Translations under genes and position numbers: made by a program
From: Glandiceps talaboti
Lineage: Eukaryota; Hemichordata; Enteropneusta; Spengelidae
Direction: 5' to 3'
DNA length: 64,000 nucleotides
Assembly: GCF_964340395.1 (NCBI RefSeq)
Contig: NC_135562.1
Coordinates: forward strand, 20,694,126 to 20,758,125
Notes under the pieces: generated by a model
What the model was told of the DNA's origin: nothing
The model's database searches: none
Seen by the model: the letters and a program-made list of their open reading frames with translations, nothing else
In this document: piece after piece, positions 22,244 to 49,232 of the stretch
Numbering within the stretch: the first letter of the stretch is position 1
Layout of the letters: each line of letters begins with the position of its first letter

Positions 22244-22314
22244 TGCATCGGTGTGGAATTAAACACATGCCTCCCGCGTGGTAGGCGAGAATTCTACCAC
22301 TGAACTTTATATCG
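22244..22314 (-). pseudogene. tRNA-Gly-derived pseudogene or SINE head
   Basis: On the minus strand GTTCAGTGGTAGAATTCTCG then CCTACCACGCGGGAGGC matches the D arm and anticodon arm of eukaryotic tRNA-Gly(GCC), and the 3' end CCGATGCA fits the acceptor end. The anticodon loop reads CTACCAC, giving ACC instead of GCC. The T arm (TGTTTAATTCC) has lost the B-box consensus, and the 5' acceptor strand no longer pairs. It is therefore not a functional gene. Confidence 0.78.
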
Positions 22315-22945
22315 ACAGTTGAAACCACCGCTGCTACAACGAGTCTCACGCCAAAACTCACACAATAGATACCTTAGTTTCTTTTATTTTTTATAGCGTT
22401 ATGTGGATTGTGATTTATAAATAGTGTTGCCTATATTTCTCAGTATCCTACTATGTTTATTTGAATTTAATGTTGGCCAACAAATTTAAGTCAATACTTG
22501 TACATATAATGTACGTAACCTTACTGGATAGATCTAGACTGACTGGTCGTCACTTGTCGGCGCATGCGTCACCATGAAACATTAAATCACCCATAACAAG
22601 TAAAATGTTGTCTATTGGTCGAAGCAAACAGCTTGAATGGAATTAAAATGATGTCTTCAATGACTGTAAGGAAAGGAAGCCACTAGTTCGATATTGACAA
22701 GGTCAGGCCACCTAATCAACCTGTCAACATAAATACACTTTCACAACATATACATGCGATGTTGTCGGATTGATTGAAATCGGTGATTTAATACTAAAAA
22801 TGGTGATGAATGGTGAAATACTTTAATATTTGGTAACCGTGAATTGAAATTCAGAGATAACGGTGAATGGTGAATTTACTTCTTGGTGAATGGTGATCTG
22901 AAAAGGGGTATAACACCCCTCTCCCTTTAAACGGCGAACAGCGAC
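22315..22945. other. No gene seen
   Basis: Unique sequence with GGCGCATGCGTC near 22560 (NRF1-like) and degenerate GGTGAATGGTGAA repeats at about 22800-22900. Confidence 0.45.
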
Positions 22946-23587
<642 letters not shown>

Positions 23588-23700
23588 CTGTATTCATTCA
23601 GTCTTGCTATCTTAAAGTGTAGCATGTCCAGTATCGGTTTCTGTGTTGTTGTATCAAACAGCGGCGATGAACGGGAATATCTTGAAGCGGGCTGTACGTA
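23588..23700. mobile_element. Solo end of the 7329-7736 MITE family
   Basis: CTTGCTATCTTAAAGTGTAG then CATGTCCAGT and TTGTATCAAACAG match the reverse complement of the left arm at 7329-7435 nearly base for base, ending GGGCTGTAC. Only one terminus is present. Confidence 0.8.
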
Positions 23701-24478
23701 CACGCATACCAAGAGGGGTCTGTATTGCCAGTGAGAATAATAGCACAGTATATATCTAGCTATAGGTCAATCGAGATATCAGATTATTGATATACGGTAC
23801 GAGAACTTAAGATATTTCCCGACCAACACCTGCCTATCAAGTGAATGCACCCATGATATGTTTAATACGATATATGACACTTTAATCATTTCAGTCACGC
23901 GCGCTCACACGCAAACTACTTCAAAACTAGGAGAAAACTTTTATGTCAAGCCGCCATACCTATCGTGCCTAAAGAGGGCGCCCGTCCCAGTTTTTTTACC
24001 ACTAATTATAAACCCAGTTCGATCGTCGTAAAAGACGTTGGCCTTGTCCAATCTGTGAGAGACATTGGGAGATCGGGATCTTTAAAAAAAATCTATGTGA
24101 AACACTTCTTTATTTAAATGTGTCAAGTGGTTCTGATTAATGACAGTAATCAATGTCAAAGGGTGTCACTGGTGTAAAGTTGAAAGAACGGACCTACGAC
24201 CTGATATCCATCAAACAATGAATTGAAGCACTTCAGTTCGTGGAGATAGTGGCCCGAGTTCTGTCAACTATGTTTACTTACGACGTTGGTCTGGTAAAAA
24301 GGACACCTAGTACGTGTGTGTTGTATTAACAATGAACAATAATTACAACACTTCAAAACCCAAGGTACTTCTATTATACTACACATGGTAAAACTCAACA
24401 AAGTTTCCTACATGTACTGTAATTATTGGCATAGCAATGTTACCATTCTTCCGTCTCGTGGGTCTGCAAGTCTTCTGC
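23701..24478. other. No gene seen
   Basis: Unique sequence containing an AGAGGGCGCC motif at 23973 and no recognisable exon. Confidence 0.45.
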
Positions 24479-24718
24479 CAGTATGTATGTATGTATGTAT
24501 GTATGTATGTATGTATGTATGTATGTATGTATGTATGTATGTATGTATGTATGTATGTATGGATGGATGGATGGATGGATGGGTGGGTGGGTGGGTGTGT
24601 GTGTGTGTGTGTGTATGGATGGATGGATATGATGGATGGATGTATGTATGTATGTATGTATGTATGTATGCATGTATGTATGTATGTATGTATGTATGTA
24701 TGTATGTATGTATGTGTG
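24479..24718. repeat. (GTAT)n/(GGAT)n/(GT)n compound microsatellite
   Basis: Tetranucleotide GTAT runs broken by GGAT, GGGT and GT patches. Long frames on both strands (Met-Tyr-Val-Cys and His-Thr-Tyr-Ile runs) are artefacts. Confidence 0.97.
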
Positions 24719-24952
24719 TCTGCAAAATACTTTGTTGCAACTTCAACAATACGTGTTTTCTGTTTTAGCGCGTACACTGTGGCTTGCGTGCCCCCCCCCC
24801 CCCCCATGGCGGTGATATACACAAGGAAAGAGGCATACTCAGCTCGGGGAAGTTGTGTTGTTTGCTATAGTCAAATTGAACGACAATATGCAGCCATAGT
24901 CTATGGTGCAGCGTGACAATTGAATTTAACCCAGACTAGGGTGTTGAACCCA

Positions 24953-24963
24953 GGATTCGAACC
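24953..24963 (-). other. RNA polymerase III B-box-like site
   Basis: The minus strand reads GGTTCGAATCC, an exact B-box consensus, after GTTTGCGATCTCTCCAACC. No convincing A box or cloverleaf was found, so this may be an old tRNA-derived repeat. Confidence 0.3.
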
Positions 24964-24969
24964 ACGACA

Positions 24970-25430
24970 ACTGTGGTTGGAGAGATCGCAAACGGCAAAA
25001 TGCAAGTACTTGTGACCAAACGGTCACCGACGACATTACCATATACGATGAGAACGAGTGTTCAAGCGAATTGAACACATATCGATGCTAAGTGATATTA
25101 ATTCAGTTATTTTGATCAGATAAACGGTCAATATCCCGGCCGTTGACAGATCATCGTACTTTTCTTTCTTTCAACAAAGTCCCCAAGGACAAATCGTAGA
25201 CGACTCACAGTGGAGGCAACACTTAACACGCATCGGCAAATACATCCTGCTTACTCTTGCAATTGTCACCATAATATAATATATACACGGAAACCTGAAT
25301 CAAAACAGACCTGTTGATCATCGCGGAGAGAGAAAACAGATAGAAAATGAAAAACACACATACACATTTCAAGGTCGATGGATCAATCTCAATTGAGTGC
25401 CTTTCCCTTCAATACTCCTTGAACAACAAC
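24970..25430. other. No gene seen
   Basis: Unique sequence without a supportable feature. Confidence 0.4.
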
Positions 25431-25655
25431 TTACAGATAACTACAGTACATATAACTACAAAGTACAGAAAACCAAGCAAACAGTACAGATAACTACACA
25501 GTACAAATAACCATGCCAAACAGTAAGATAACTACACAGTACAGATAATCAAACAGCACAGTTATAGCCATGCCAAACAGTACCGATAACTAAACAGTAC
25601 AGACAGTTCAGATAACCAAAGAGTTCAGAGAACCAAACAGTACAGATAACCAGCC
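25431..25655. repeat. Degenerate ACAGTACAGATAACC-type repeats
   Basis: About ten imperfect units of ACAGTACAGATAACTACA and AACCAAACAGT with varying length. An old minisatellite. Confidence 0.7.
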
Positions 25656-26075
25656 TGTGCATATATGATCATATATCTATAACGAATTTATATGGATTTT
25701 CCGAAGAAATAAGCTGGTGCCCAAAATGATAAAGAGTAATGTGAACAAAAAACATGAATTCAAATTGACTTCTAGAGCTGTAGCAGAATTGCACACAAGG
25801 CAGGGTCAATTTAACACAGCAACATCCTCCCCACATTTCAAAATCTCGCTGTATTTGGAGAGATACTCGAGTTAAGTATCATGGTATCATTCGTATGCGG
25901 TGGTCGCTGTGAAGAATAAGTTGCATCACGCGGCATAGAAACGCCATTTGTTTTATTTGTTAATATACTTGAAAATGTTTTAATTGCCATTTTCTATTTC
26001 CCTCAATGTAAGCTTGTCGGTGAATAATTGCTACCAAAATAAATTGCAAGTTTTTTCGAACGCTACTAACCCCCT

Positions 26076-26146
<71 letters not shown>

Positions 26147-26165
26147 GGCAGGCAGGCAGGCAGGC

Positions 26166-26250
<85 letters not shown>

Positions 26251-26283
26251 AAGACAAAAAGACAAAAAGACAGAAAGACAAAG
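26076..26283. repeat. (CAGA)n microsatellite with (CAGG) interruption
   Basis: CAGACAGA runs with a short GGCA patch, passing into AAAAGACA units and then GA-rich sequence. Confidence 0.97.
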
Positions 26284-26418
26284 AAAAAAAGTTGAGAAAG
26301 AGAGACGGGAGAGAGAGAGAGACACCCCCTCCCCACTGACAGACTGACAGAAAAACAAGTCGAGAAAGAGAGAGAGGGGAGAGAGCGGGAGAGCTAGTGC
26401 TGGGTAGACTGACTGGCG

Positions 26419-26420
<2 letters not shown>

Positions 26421-26491
<71 letters not shown>
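26421..26491. repeat. (AC)n microsatellite
   Basis: About 35 uninterrupted AC dinucleotides. Confidence 0.97.
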
Positions 26492-26496
<5 letters not shown>

Positions 26497-27058
26497 TTGT
26501 AAATATACTGGGTAACACAAATCAATTCACGCTCGAGTCTACATACATATGTTGCTTCATTATTTATATTGAAACATCATTATGCATCTACACATTCTGA
26601 AGCAATAAACATAATTAACAAGCACTTGGTATCTGCTTAGTCGTTTCACAAACTTAAGATTTGTTTGCACGTAGAGAAAATATAGTAACATAGATGTTTG
26701 AGTTATTATTCTCAATTTCTCTCAAACTAAATACCAATTTCTAATCCACTTGAATTAAATAACAAATTTCTTGAACATTCTAAATGTATCTACTGAAAGA
26801 TTGTCCTTGCCCCCATGTCAGGGTGTCCAAATAACAGTCGGACACATCAATAAACCTCTGTGTAGTTGAGTTGAAAATTGAATACGAAAACCTAATTACT
26901 GTGTATAACTGCATAATACCTGAGTAATTTAACATCTTGGTATTAGCTCAGACTACTATGGTCTGAGGTATTAGTCACACAAATTGAATTAAGCTAGATC
27001 TAGAACCAATATCGATGTTGGTATTGTTGTAGAAATACAAGTTCAGATTATTCTGATC

Positions 27059-27059
<1 letters not shown>
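26492..27059. other. No gene seen; palindromic motif at 26947
   Basis: Unique sequence with CTCAGACTACTATGGTCTGA at 26947-26966, a member of the recurring palindrome set. Confidence 0.45.
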
Positions 27060-27156
<97 letters not shown>

Positions 27157-27262
27157 TTGTACGTACGTATGTAGTACGTGATTGCTTAAGCATGTTTGTA
27201 CGAAAACGTACGTGAGTATGTATGTATGTATGTATGTATGTATGTATGTATGTATGTATGTG
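27060..27262. repeat. (GT)n/(GC)n and (TATG)n microsatellites
   Basis: GT dinucleotides with a GC core, a short unique gap, then TATG units from about 27215. Confidence 0.96.
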
Positions 27263-28564
27263 CAAGTTTGTGCTTATGGAAAATTTGGTTTGGGATGGAT
27301 TTGTGTGGATAGGTGGGCTTGTTTCTCTGTGTCTGTGCTTGTATATAGCTTCCATAGAAGGCTGGATGGTCGAAAGCTTCTTGCCTATCACATACACAGT
27401 CTTCTATAGACTATGAGGCTACAAAATATGCGAACCAGTAATTATAAGACATGCGTTAGTATACTCTATTGATTGCAAGTGATTAAAACATTGCAATATA
27501 TAAATATATCATTTAAAATGTATGTATATAATCAAGCAAATTTCCAACTGTGGGTTCTCGTTATAAACGACAATTTCAGAAATGTGACTTGTTAAAAATT
27601 ATAATATGTTAGCGGAGTTTTGATTTGAGATTTAATGGAATTGCGTATAGATGTGTGTGATTATAATTAAAGCATACATACATGCAGATATAAAGTGCAC
27701 GTTTGTGTTGATAATTAGACCCTGAAACATCCATCTACAACCAAGTCTGACCTTCACCTTACCAAATATCATCTTCCTGCTAGTTTTCTACAATATTACT
27801 CCATTTTTTGCTTTCAACTCAAAGTATTGATGATAACATTGTAACCATGGTAACTGAAGTCATTATTCTCACCATTGAATTTCCTCTCTGTGAAGTCAAA
27901 TGAAAGTGTCTGTGCTTATTATGCTTAAATGGATCTTATTAACATTGATAATATTATAGTACACACATTTATTACATTTTCACTCAAAACAAGTTGGAAA
28001 TTTTACTTTTTGTTGGTGAGTACGTGACAAAAAATTAATTTCCTGTTGTTAGCTGTCGGAAGAAAAAGAAAACGCAACGTGTTGATGAAATTTCAATACG
28101 ACTTCTACCACCCTGGGGAAATTGTAGGTTCCATTTATATAATATTATACTCAACGTGTAGATGTTTATAAAGGGTAATGACTTTACATCAAAGTAAGTG
28201 TAGCAGTGACTAAACATTACATCTTTTATTGCAAATGAAATATCAAAATACTGTTAACTTTCATGGCAAAGTTTGAAACAAATATCCAATCAAATATTGA
28301 ATCCAACCAAATATTGTTTTACCTTTCTGTTTTTCTTAACATGTCCGCCATTTTTGTTATTTTTGCAAGTTGAACATTGCACTAAACTTTTAATAAAAAC
28401 ACTTGGATTCGTCTCCTACAATGGAGGGGGGGGGGGGCAGCTAAGTTGAAACAAATCATCGACTGGCCTGATAGAATTACTGGACTGTTAACATTTCGTC
28501 TGGCTCGACAAAAATGCAATACAATAATAAAATTTGCTTTACGATGCTTTACAAAAAAATGTGC
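27263..28564. other. No gene seen
   Basis: About 1.3 kb of AT-rich unique sequence with a poly-G run at about 28426-28437. No supported exon. Confidence 0.45.
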
Positions 28565-28740
28565 CTGGCATTAAGGTGTCATAAGCCAAGTTTATCAACC
28601 TTTTACTAAAACAACCATTAACTATATCACAGTATAATATTAATGTCAATGTATGCCTTCTATAACATTACAATTACCTTCTGGCATTGTTAGAACAGTT
28701 GATTGCCTAGTATGGATTTCTCAACATTTTTTTATACGTA
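28565..28740 (-). repeat. Dispersed repeat copy, minus orientation
   Basis: Its reverse complement matches 35541-35800 and 48131-48390, including CTAACAATGCCAGAAG, AATTGTAATGTTATAGAAG and CATTGACATTAA. Non-coding family of unknown class. Confidence 0.75.
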
Positions 28741-29326
28741 TGATAAATTACGTCGTCTGGTAGGTGTTTTTTTATGTTTGAGTTCAGTTAATTACAAATT
28801 GTGGTATAATATGTATGCTTCCGTAAATTGAATACTACGAGTGTCTTTGAAATACGCAGCATAAATCTCATCCAAATATGTTTAAACTCAGTTTGTGTCC
28901 CTTTGAATTCCGTGTCATCTCTGCAAAAATGGACAAATTGTGTATTGTAAATAGTTGTGCAATGGTGTGCTAAGATAATGCATGGTGCATGAGAAAATGT
29001 AACAATGTTAGTAAGATTTTTATTAGTCGAGACGACATTAATATGAAGTCAACGCAGGCCTCAATGATATCTCTGTCCATTATAGTAGTTTAAAATGATA
29101 CTTTACTAGTCATTGCTGCTACTGTGTACACTAACGTGATGTCCGTATGTAAACAATCGTAAATCAGGTCTGGATCCCATTTACCTGTTTGTCAACAAAT
29201 TGTAGGTCTGTGGGAGAAAGGTTGATGGATTTCATCACTAGGCGATCAGACCTACTTCAGTGCGTGCGTAATATGATTAAACTACCTCCCCCTTGCCCCT
29301 TATATTTTAGGGATGAGATGTATGTA

Positions 29327-29334
29327 TGTCAGTC

Positions 29335-29380
<46 letters not shown>

Positions 29381-29426
29381 TTTATTTGTTTGTGTGTCTG
29401 TCTGTCTGCCAGTATGTGTGTGTGTG

Positions 29427-29463
<37 letters not shown>

Positions 29464-29474
29464 TTGTGTCTGTT

Positions 29475-29531
<57 letters not shown>

Positions 29532-29574
29532 TTGTGTGTGTGTCTGTCTTTGTGTGTGCGTGTCTTTGTGTGTG

Positions 29575-29606
<32 letters not shown>

Positions 29607-29610
29607 AGTT

Positions 29611-29679
<69 letters not shown>

Positions 29680-29682
29680 CTG
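29327..29682. repeat. (GT)n/(GTCT)n compound microsatellite
   Basis: GT dinucleotides followed by long GTCT runs with TTGT interruptions. Open frames on both strands are artefacts. Confidence 0.97.
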
Positions 29683-29794
29683 TCATCGTTTTCTCAAAAA
29701 AGGGCTGGCTCCAAAATATGTTACTGATATTGTTTAGAGCAATGGCTAGAACTAATTGGGTTTTGATAAGCATACCATGAATATCAATGAGTCA

Positions 29795-30130
29795 TTTGAT
29801 TTTCAGTAATTGTGCTATATCTTAGGAATGCAAGATTCAAATTTCATATAATTTGGTACATACCTTGATGATGACAAAGTGCACGTACCTCAAAAAGCTT
29901 AGTTTCAATGATTAATTTGCATAATTAAAGATTTTAAGTAATTAGGCTATATCTGAAGAGTGCAAGCTTTAAGTGCTATGTAAATTGGTACATACATCTG
30001 TGATACCAGGGCCCACGTGTCTCATAAAGCATATTGATGTAACTCTAAGCTGTGTTTCATTTGCATAATTGATGATTTTCGGTAATTAGGTAATATCTTA
30101 AGTATACAAACTTCAGATTTCTTGTCGTTT
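29795..30130. repeat. Three degenerate direct repeats of about 125 bp
   Basis: Each unit has an ordered set: TTTGCATAATTAA..GATTTT, then GTAATTaGGcTATATCTTA, then a GCAAG..TT stretch, then AATTTGGTACATA. Divergence is high, so this is an old tandem duplication. Confidence 0.6.
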
Positions 30131-30725
30131 GGCATAAGTATTTGAAAATTAAGGGGCATATTATGTGTCATGGCTAATATAATTTTGCAATCTCTTACGG
30201 AAAGTATTCACTTTAAATCTGGTTAGTCCTTATTTAGCTGTTTTCAGTACATCTTCAACATTCTATAAAGCGACTAGCACTTTCACACTGGTCGCTGACA
30301 GACTATTAACTGAACAACACGACATTGTTTGAAGATGGTGAACCCCTCACCAAAGATTCATCAAATACACCGTTGACAAAGTACACATGCTTTAGGATAT
30401 GATGCCAAGAGATTCATTAAATGTCGTTGTAGGGGGGAAAGTACAACACCACTAGAGATTCATTTATTATCGAAACTTCAAACGTTTGTTCAATATGGTG
30501 GTTAACATGATAGGTTAATCGTCGTGTAAACGGAAGTAAATTCACACAGTGAGCTAAGGTATACAAGAGTTGACAACTCTAGCTTTCGGTGCTGTGACCT
30601 TTGATCCATGTATACACTCATCCCTAGTCAGATGACAAGATCAACACAAGCCTTAGATGATAAGAGGAAAGAGAAAGTACTTATGGTTGTCTACAACATA
30701 ATGAATTGTTCAACAGTATGTAGCA
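30131..30725. other. No gene seen
   Basis: Unique sequence without a supportable feature. Confidence 0.4.
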
Positions 30726-30962
30726 TATTAAGGGAGCCTTTTGTACTTAAAGAGGGGGGGTCTGTTGCAAATTGTGACCCTCCCTGAATTCACTTGCTAA
30801 AAATTGGCCCTCCCTCAATTTCCCTTCTCTAAAAAATGACCCTCATATATTTGAATATTTTAAAAGCATGGATTATAATGCTGTTTGACATGAAAGAAGA
30901 CATAATCAACGGTAAGGACTTGATCCCACCGCTGCCACCACACTGATGAATTTAAAGGCATT
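30726..30962. mobile_element. Copy of the GACCCTCCC/GGTAAGGACTT element
   Basis: It begins GGGAGCCTTTTGTACTTAAA plus a G-run, similar to the terminus at 16330, continues with GACCCTCCCT motifs, and ends with GGTAAGGACTTGATCCCACC shared with 19150-19186. Confidence 0.6.
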
Positions 30963-31254
30963 AGTTTTTTTCCCCATTAGTATCGTCATAGGCACTGCAT
31001 TAATCATATAATTAAGTAATATAAATACATGTTTTGGACCTTATTGGCATAGCCGAAGGCCTCAACTCCAAAAGACTAGATGGGCGCACTACCAACAACA
31101 CCGTGTCCACTCCACCACATTATCCCCAATATATACCTTTCTACACTGTTTCTCCTTCATTCTTGTGAGACACACTCCTCTCTTCACACCAAAAGTAATA
31201 ATTGCTTCACAACATTGTTGTCAGTAGCAATAAGACTGATATGATTAGATTTTA

Positions 31255-31757
31255 CTTTACAATCGTAGTAGTGGTGGGATGCAATGGATGGTGAAATGCA
31301 ATGGGTGGTGGCAGCAATGGATGGTGGAATGCAATGGATGGTGGTGGTGAGATGCAATAGATGATGGGATACAATGGATAGTGGCAGCAATGGATGGTGG
31401 AATGCAATGGTGGTGGCAGCAATGAATGGTGGGATACAATGGGTGGTGGCAACAATAGATAATGGAATGCAATGGATGGTGGCAGCAATGGATGATGGGA
31501 TACAATGGATAGTGGCAGCAATGGATGGTGGAATGCAATGGTGGTGGCAGCAATGAATGGTGGGATACAATGGGTGGTGGCAACAATAGATAATGGAATG
31601 CAATGGATGGTGGCAGTAATGGATGGTGGAATGCAATCGATGGTGGCAGCAATGGATGGTGGAATGCAATCGATGGTGGAAGCAATGGATGGTGGGATGC
31701 AATGGATTGTGGGATGCAATGGATGGTGGCAGCAATGGATAATGGAATGCAATACTG
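31255..31757. repeat. GGATGGTGG-type minisatellite with 131-bp higher-order copy
   Basis: Irregular units of GCAATGGATGGTGGAATGCA and variants. A segment starting ATGATGGGATACAATGGATA at 31361 recurs at 31492, so a 131-bp block has duplicated. Confidence 0.93.
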
Positions 31758-31762
31758 TAACA

Positions 31763-31900
31763 CTGTATTTTGCAACCCCTGCCCATATCAGTACTGTAAC
31801 ACCGTATTTTGCAACCCCTGCCCATATCAGTACTGTAACACCGTATTTTGCAACCTCTGCCCATATCAGTACTGTAACACGATTTTGCAAACCCTGTTCA
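31763..31900. repeat. 39-bp tandem repeat, about 3.5 copies
   Basis: Units of TACTGTAACACCGTATTTTG then CAACCCCTGCCCATATCAG, directly after the preceding minisatellite. Confidence 0.93.
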
Positions 31901-33260
<1,360 letters not shown>

Positions 33261-33585
33261 GAATGTCACAGCTGGTAAACAAACAACCATGACACAAATA
33301 TCACAAATTCATGAATGTCAAACTTCATGTGGTCCTTCCGCATATCCACGTGTTCTTTGGTTGTCCGGCTGTAAAGTAGAAATGTGCAAAGAACCCCCAC
33401 GTTGTGAAGTGTTTGTATCCCCTGCAAAGTGTACAAAAGATATACGTACCAAAGTTCCTTTATAAATACATCACTATCAATTCTTTGTTTTGTTGCTGCG
33501 GTTACAAAGAGCAACGACTTTGGACTATACGAATCCATCGATATATAGATTTTAAATAGCTCAGAAATGGTTTTAAAACTAGTCA

Positions 33586-33863
33586 CACGCCAATTGATTT
33601 TGTCCTCTGTTGGAACAATGCCTTTGTTTGTTTGGATGATTACAGTTGATTAACAGAGACCAATCACAACACTGAGCAATTGCTAAATGACACGCTCTTC
33701 CTTTTATTATGCAAATGAGATACACTCAGGATGTAGAAATGTCCATGGCGACGCAGGTATATAAGAAAGTCGCAGTTCCTGACAGAACACTTCGACTTTG
33801 TCAACAAAGTGAATTTTTTTCCAACCGTTCTCTCTGTACTGTACAAAATAACTGTCGAAGACG
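33586..33863 (+). promoter_or_regulatory. Promoter of the P450 gene
   Basis: A TATA box, TATATAAG, lies at 33758-33765, about 100 bases before the ATG, which puts the start site near 33790. An octamer ATGCAAAT lies at 33709-33716. On the minus strand TGGCGTG (33592-33586) fits the TNGCGTG core bound by AhR/ARNT, the known regulator of CYP1 genes. The TATA box is clear; the other two sites may be chance. Confidence 0.6.
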
Positions 33864-46759
<12,896 letters not shown>

Positions 46760-47948
46760 CCTATGAAATCATCATGACATCATGACGTCATGACAATAAG
46801 AGCGACTTCAAATGCATATGCTTATCTTGCACAATCAGGAAGCTAGCCTCGTTCGGGGACCAGGATATTATTTATTGTCACTTATTGTGACTTATTTATT
46901 AAGTCACGACGACACTTGGACCACAGACTTGTAGACCAACATTCTATTCAAGGAAGGTCGTAATATTAGGACCTTCCTTGAATAGAATATTAGCCTACAA
47001 GTGACTGTGCATGGACGTATTTATTAAGAAGCGTACACGTGAAGTTTGAAAGGCCCGTTTTTCTAACTCATTTCGGCGTTTGACGCCAAACAGTGTCTTT
47101 GTAAAGGGCATCAGCTGTTCAACTGTATGGTTTGGTTTGTTTTGTTTTGTTTTGTAGTCTATTTATATACTCTAATTGAATTTGAAATATTAAATACTTA
47201 TTTTATTGTTAAATCATAGATTAACAACTGGAAGAGTTGCCCTTAGCAGTTCCCTATATCATTTCGAGATCATAAAGTATGAAAATGATTTGATTTGGCA
47301 TAATTGATTGATTATTGATAAATTCGAATAACACAAAAGTCTATGTAACACGATATTTGCGCATGCTAAACCACCTCTGACATATCGACTCTGATTTGGG
47401 TTTTTTAAATTACTTATAGTCTGTGGGTGGTGGTGGTTTTGTACCATTTTATACCCCATAAAGAATTGTGTCTAAAAAAGGTCACCAAATCGAGAAATCA
47501 AAGAATTTTCCGCTGTAATAAATGTATTGCACTAAATTCCACTAAAGTGTCGATTAAAGGCCAACCAGTGCAGTGCTAGAGAGCTACACGTTACGGACAC
47601 TATATACGGACACTGCTAGAGAGCAGTCATGGTACACTGTTATGGACGTAGCTAACAGTCGAAACCTTGGCTTTAGCTTCAAATTGTGCCAAGTTTAAGC
47701 AGAACTTCGTTATTTTATGATAATGATAATATTGATAACAATGTCGGTTTTTAAATAGCACTTTCCCACGCACTTTACAATTATTAACCTCTGGCTCGGA
47801 TCTATAGCGGCACAACGACCCATGACGAACAACTTCCTGGGGAGCATACAATCCAAAAGCTAGTGCGCAAACTTTAACAAATCCACAATCTGATAGATGA
47901 AATGATACTATTATTGCTTATTTCATTATAATTCAAGATTGTCGCCTG
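46760..47948. other. 3' flank of the P450 gene
   Basis: Probable 3' UTR and intergenic DNA. ATTAAA at 47189 and AATAAA at 47517 are candidate polyadenylation signals. A hairpin lies at 46927-47002. Confidence 0.45.
46927..47002. repeat. Inverted repeat about 170 bases after the P450 stop
   Basis: ACTTGTAGACCAACATTCTA then TTCAAGGAAGGTC is mirrored by GACCTTCCTTGAATAGAA through CCTACAAGT with few mismatches and a 10-base loop. Confidence 0.85.
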
Positions 47949-48042
47949 TGGTGGTTTCTGTGTACAGTTTTCGACACGTGGTGGTTTCTGTGAACAGTTT
48001 TCGACACGTGGTGGTTTCTGTGTACAGTTTTCGACACGTGGT
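47949..48042. repeat. 30-bp tandem repeat, three copies
   Basis: Units of GTGGTTTCTGTGTACAGTTT then TCGACACGTG. Confidence 0.93.
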
Positions 48043-48130
48043 GAGCAAATAAGACTATGGAAAACTTTGTGGAGCTGCAGAATATAAATTCTGCCATATA
48101 CTTACTAATGTATATTTAACCATAACTTGA

Positions 48131-48390
48131 AATTGACTGAACTCAGACCTGGTATTAGAATGATCCAACGACGTAATGTGGTAGACCTACCAAACAATGT
48201 ACAGGAACACCATGTCATCAATACGTACAGTTGTAAGAATGCCAGAACACAAATTGTAAAGTCATAGAAGGTATGCATTGACATTAACATTATACTAGAA
48301 TGGTTTAAATGGTGTTCTTTTGTAAGTGTTTTTAACTTGAATAAAATGCTTATAAACTTAGCTTGTGCCACTTTAAGTACATTATTGGTA
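48131..48390 (+). repeat. Dispersed repeat copy
   Basis: Shares AAGAATGCCAGAACACAAAT-type sequence, TATGCATTGACATTAACATT and ACTTGAATAAAATGCTTA with 35541-35800. Confidence 0.78.
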
Positions 48391-48537
48391 CCGAATAACT
48401 TTGCCGTTACAAAATTAAGAAGTTCACATCAAGAATTAGGTTGAAATAAGTGGAAAGCTTGCAAAACAGATACATTTTTGGTGCAAACTTTTAGCGGGAA
48501 AAGGACTGTATCACGTGACATACATAGATTAGGCAAA

Positions 48538-49232
48538 CATATACAGGGAACCTTGCACATCCTAGCACTAGGATGTGCACATTGTAGTGCTAGGATGTGG
48601 CCACATCCTAGTACTAGGAAGAAGAGCACAACTGTATACCAACTGTGTGCCTCACAGCCTCGTTACAGGGTAAGCTTATATTTTTTCACAGCCCTGGCTG
48701 GTACATGTTTGTGAAAAATGTACCTGTTGTATGGATGTGGAATACCGCCTCTGTGCCATGGCTGTTTTGCACATCCCAGTGCCATAGCTGTGTACTGCAC
48801 ACCTAGCACACAGTTGTGCACATACATGTAACTGCTATGGTGGAATAATACCCTGTAGCAACCCTTTTGTTCATATCTGACTAGCATTGCTCACATAGCT
48901 GGTACATGGCTGTGGGAAATACCTATGTTACAGGTATGCTAGCATAGCTGGTACATGGCTGTGGGAAAAGCTCTTGTATATAGATGTTGTAAAAACCTAT
49001 GCTGCATTGCTATTTTTACACATCCATGTTACATTGATGTTGGCATACCAGTTACACAACTGTCAAAACTAGGTATATATTAATGTGTTGGCCAGAGCTG
49101 CTACAGGGATATCGTACACATAGCTGGTACAGTCCCCGTGGCTCCTCTGAGCTGGTAGAGCTATGTGCACAACCCTGTTCTAGGTATGTGAATGTTACAG
49201 GGGTGTGCAACGTTCCCTGTGTATATTTCACA
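48538..49232. mobile_element. Inverted-repeat element with hAT-like ends
   Basis: The left end TATACAGGGAACCTTGCACA is mirrored at the right end (TGTGCAACGTTCCCTGTGTATA region, 49203-49232). The interior has many degenerate CATAGCTGGTACATGGCTGT units and the palindrome CACATCCTAGCACTAGGATG. No transposase was seen. Confidence 0.6.

Noticed and set aside
24940-25010. A functional tRNA gene
   Set aside because: Only a B-box-like match; no A box or cloverleaf could be folded.
26076-26518. Cys-Leu-Ser and Asp-Arg-Gln-Thr frames
   Set aside because: Translations of (CAGA)n and (AC)n microsatellites.
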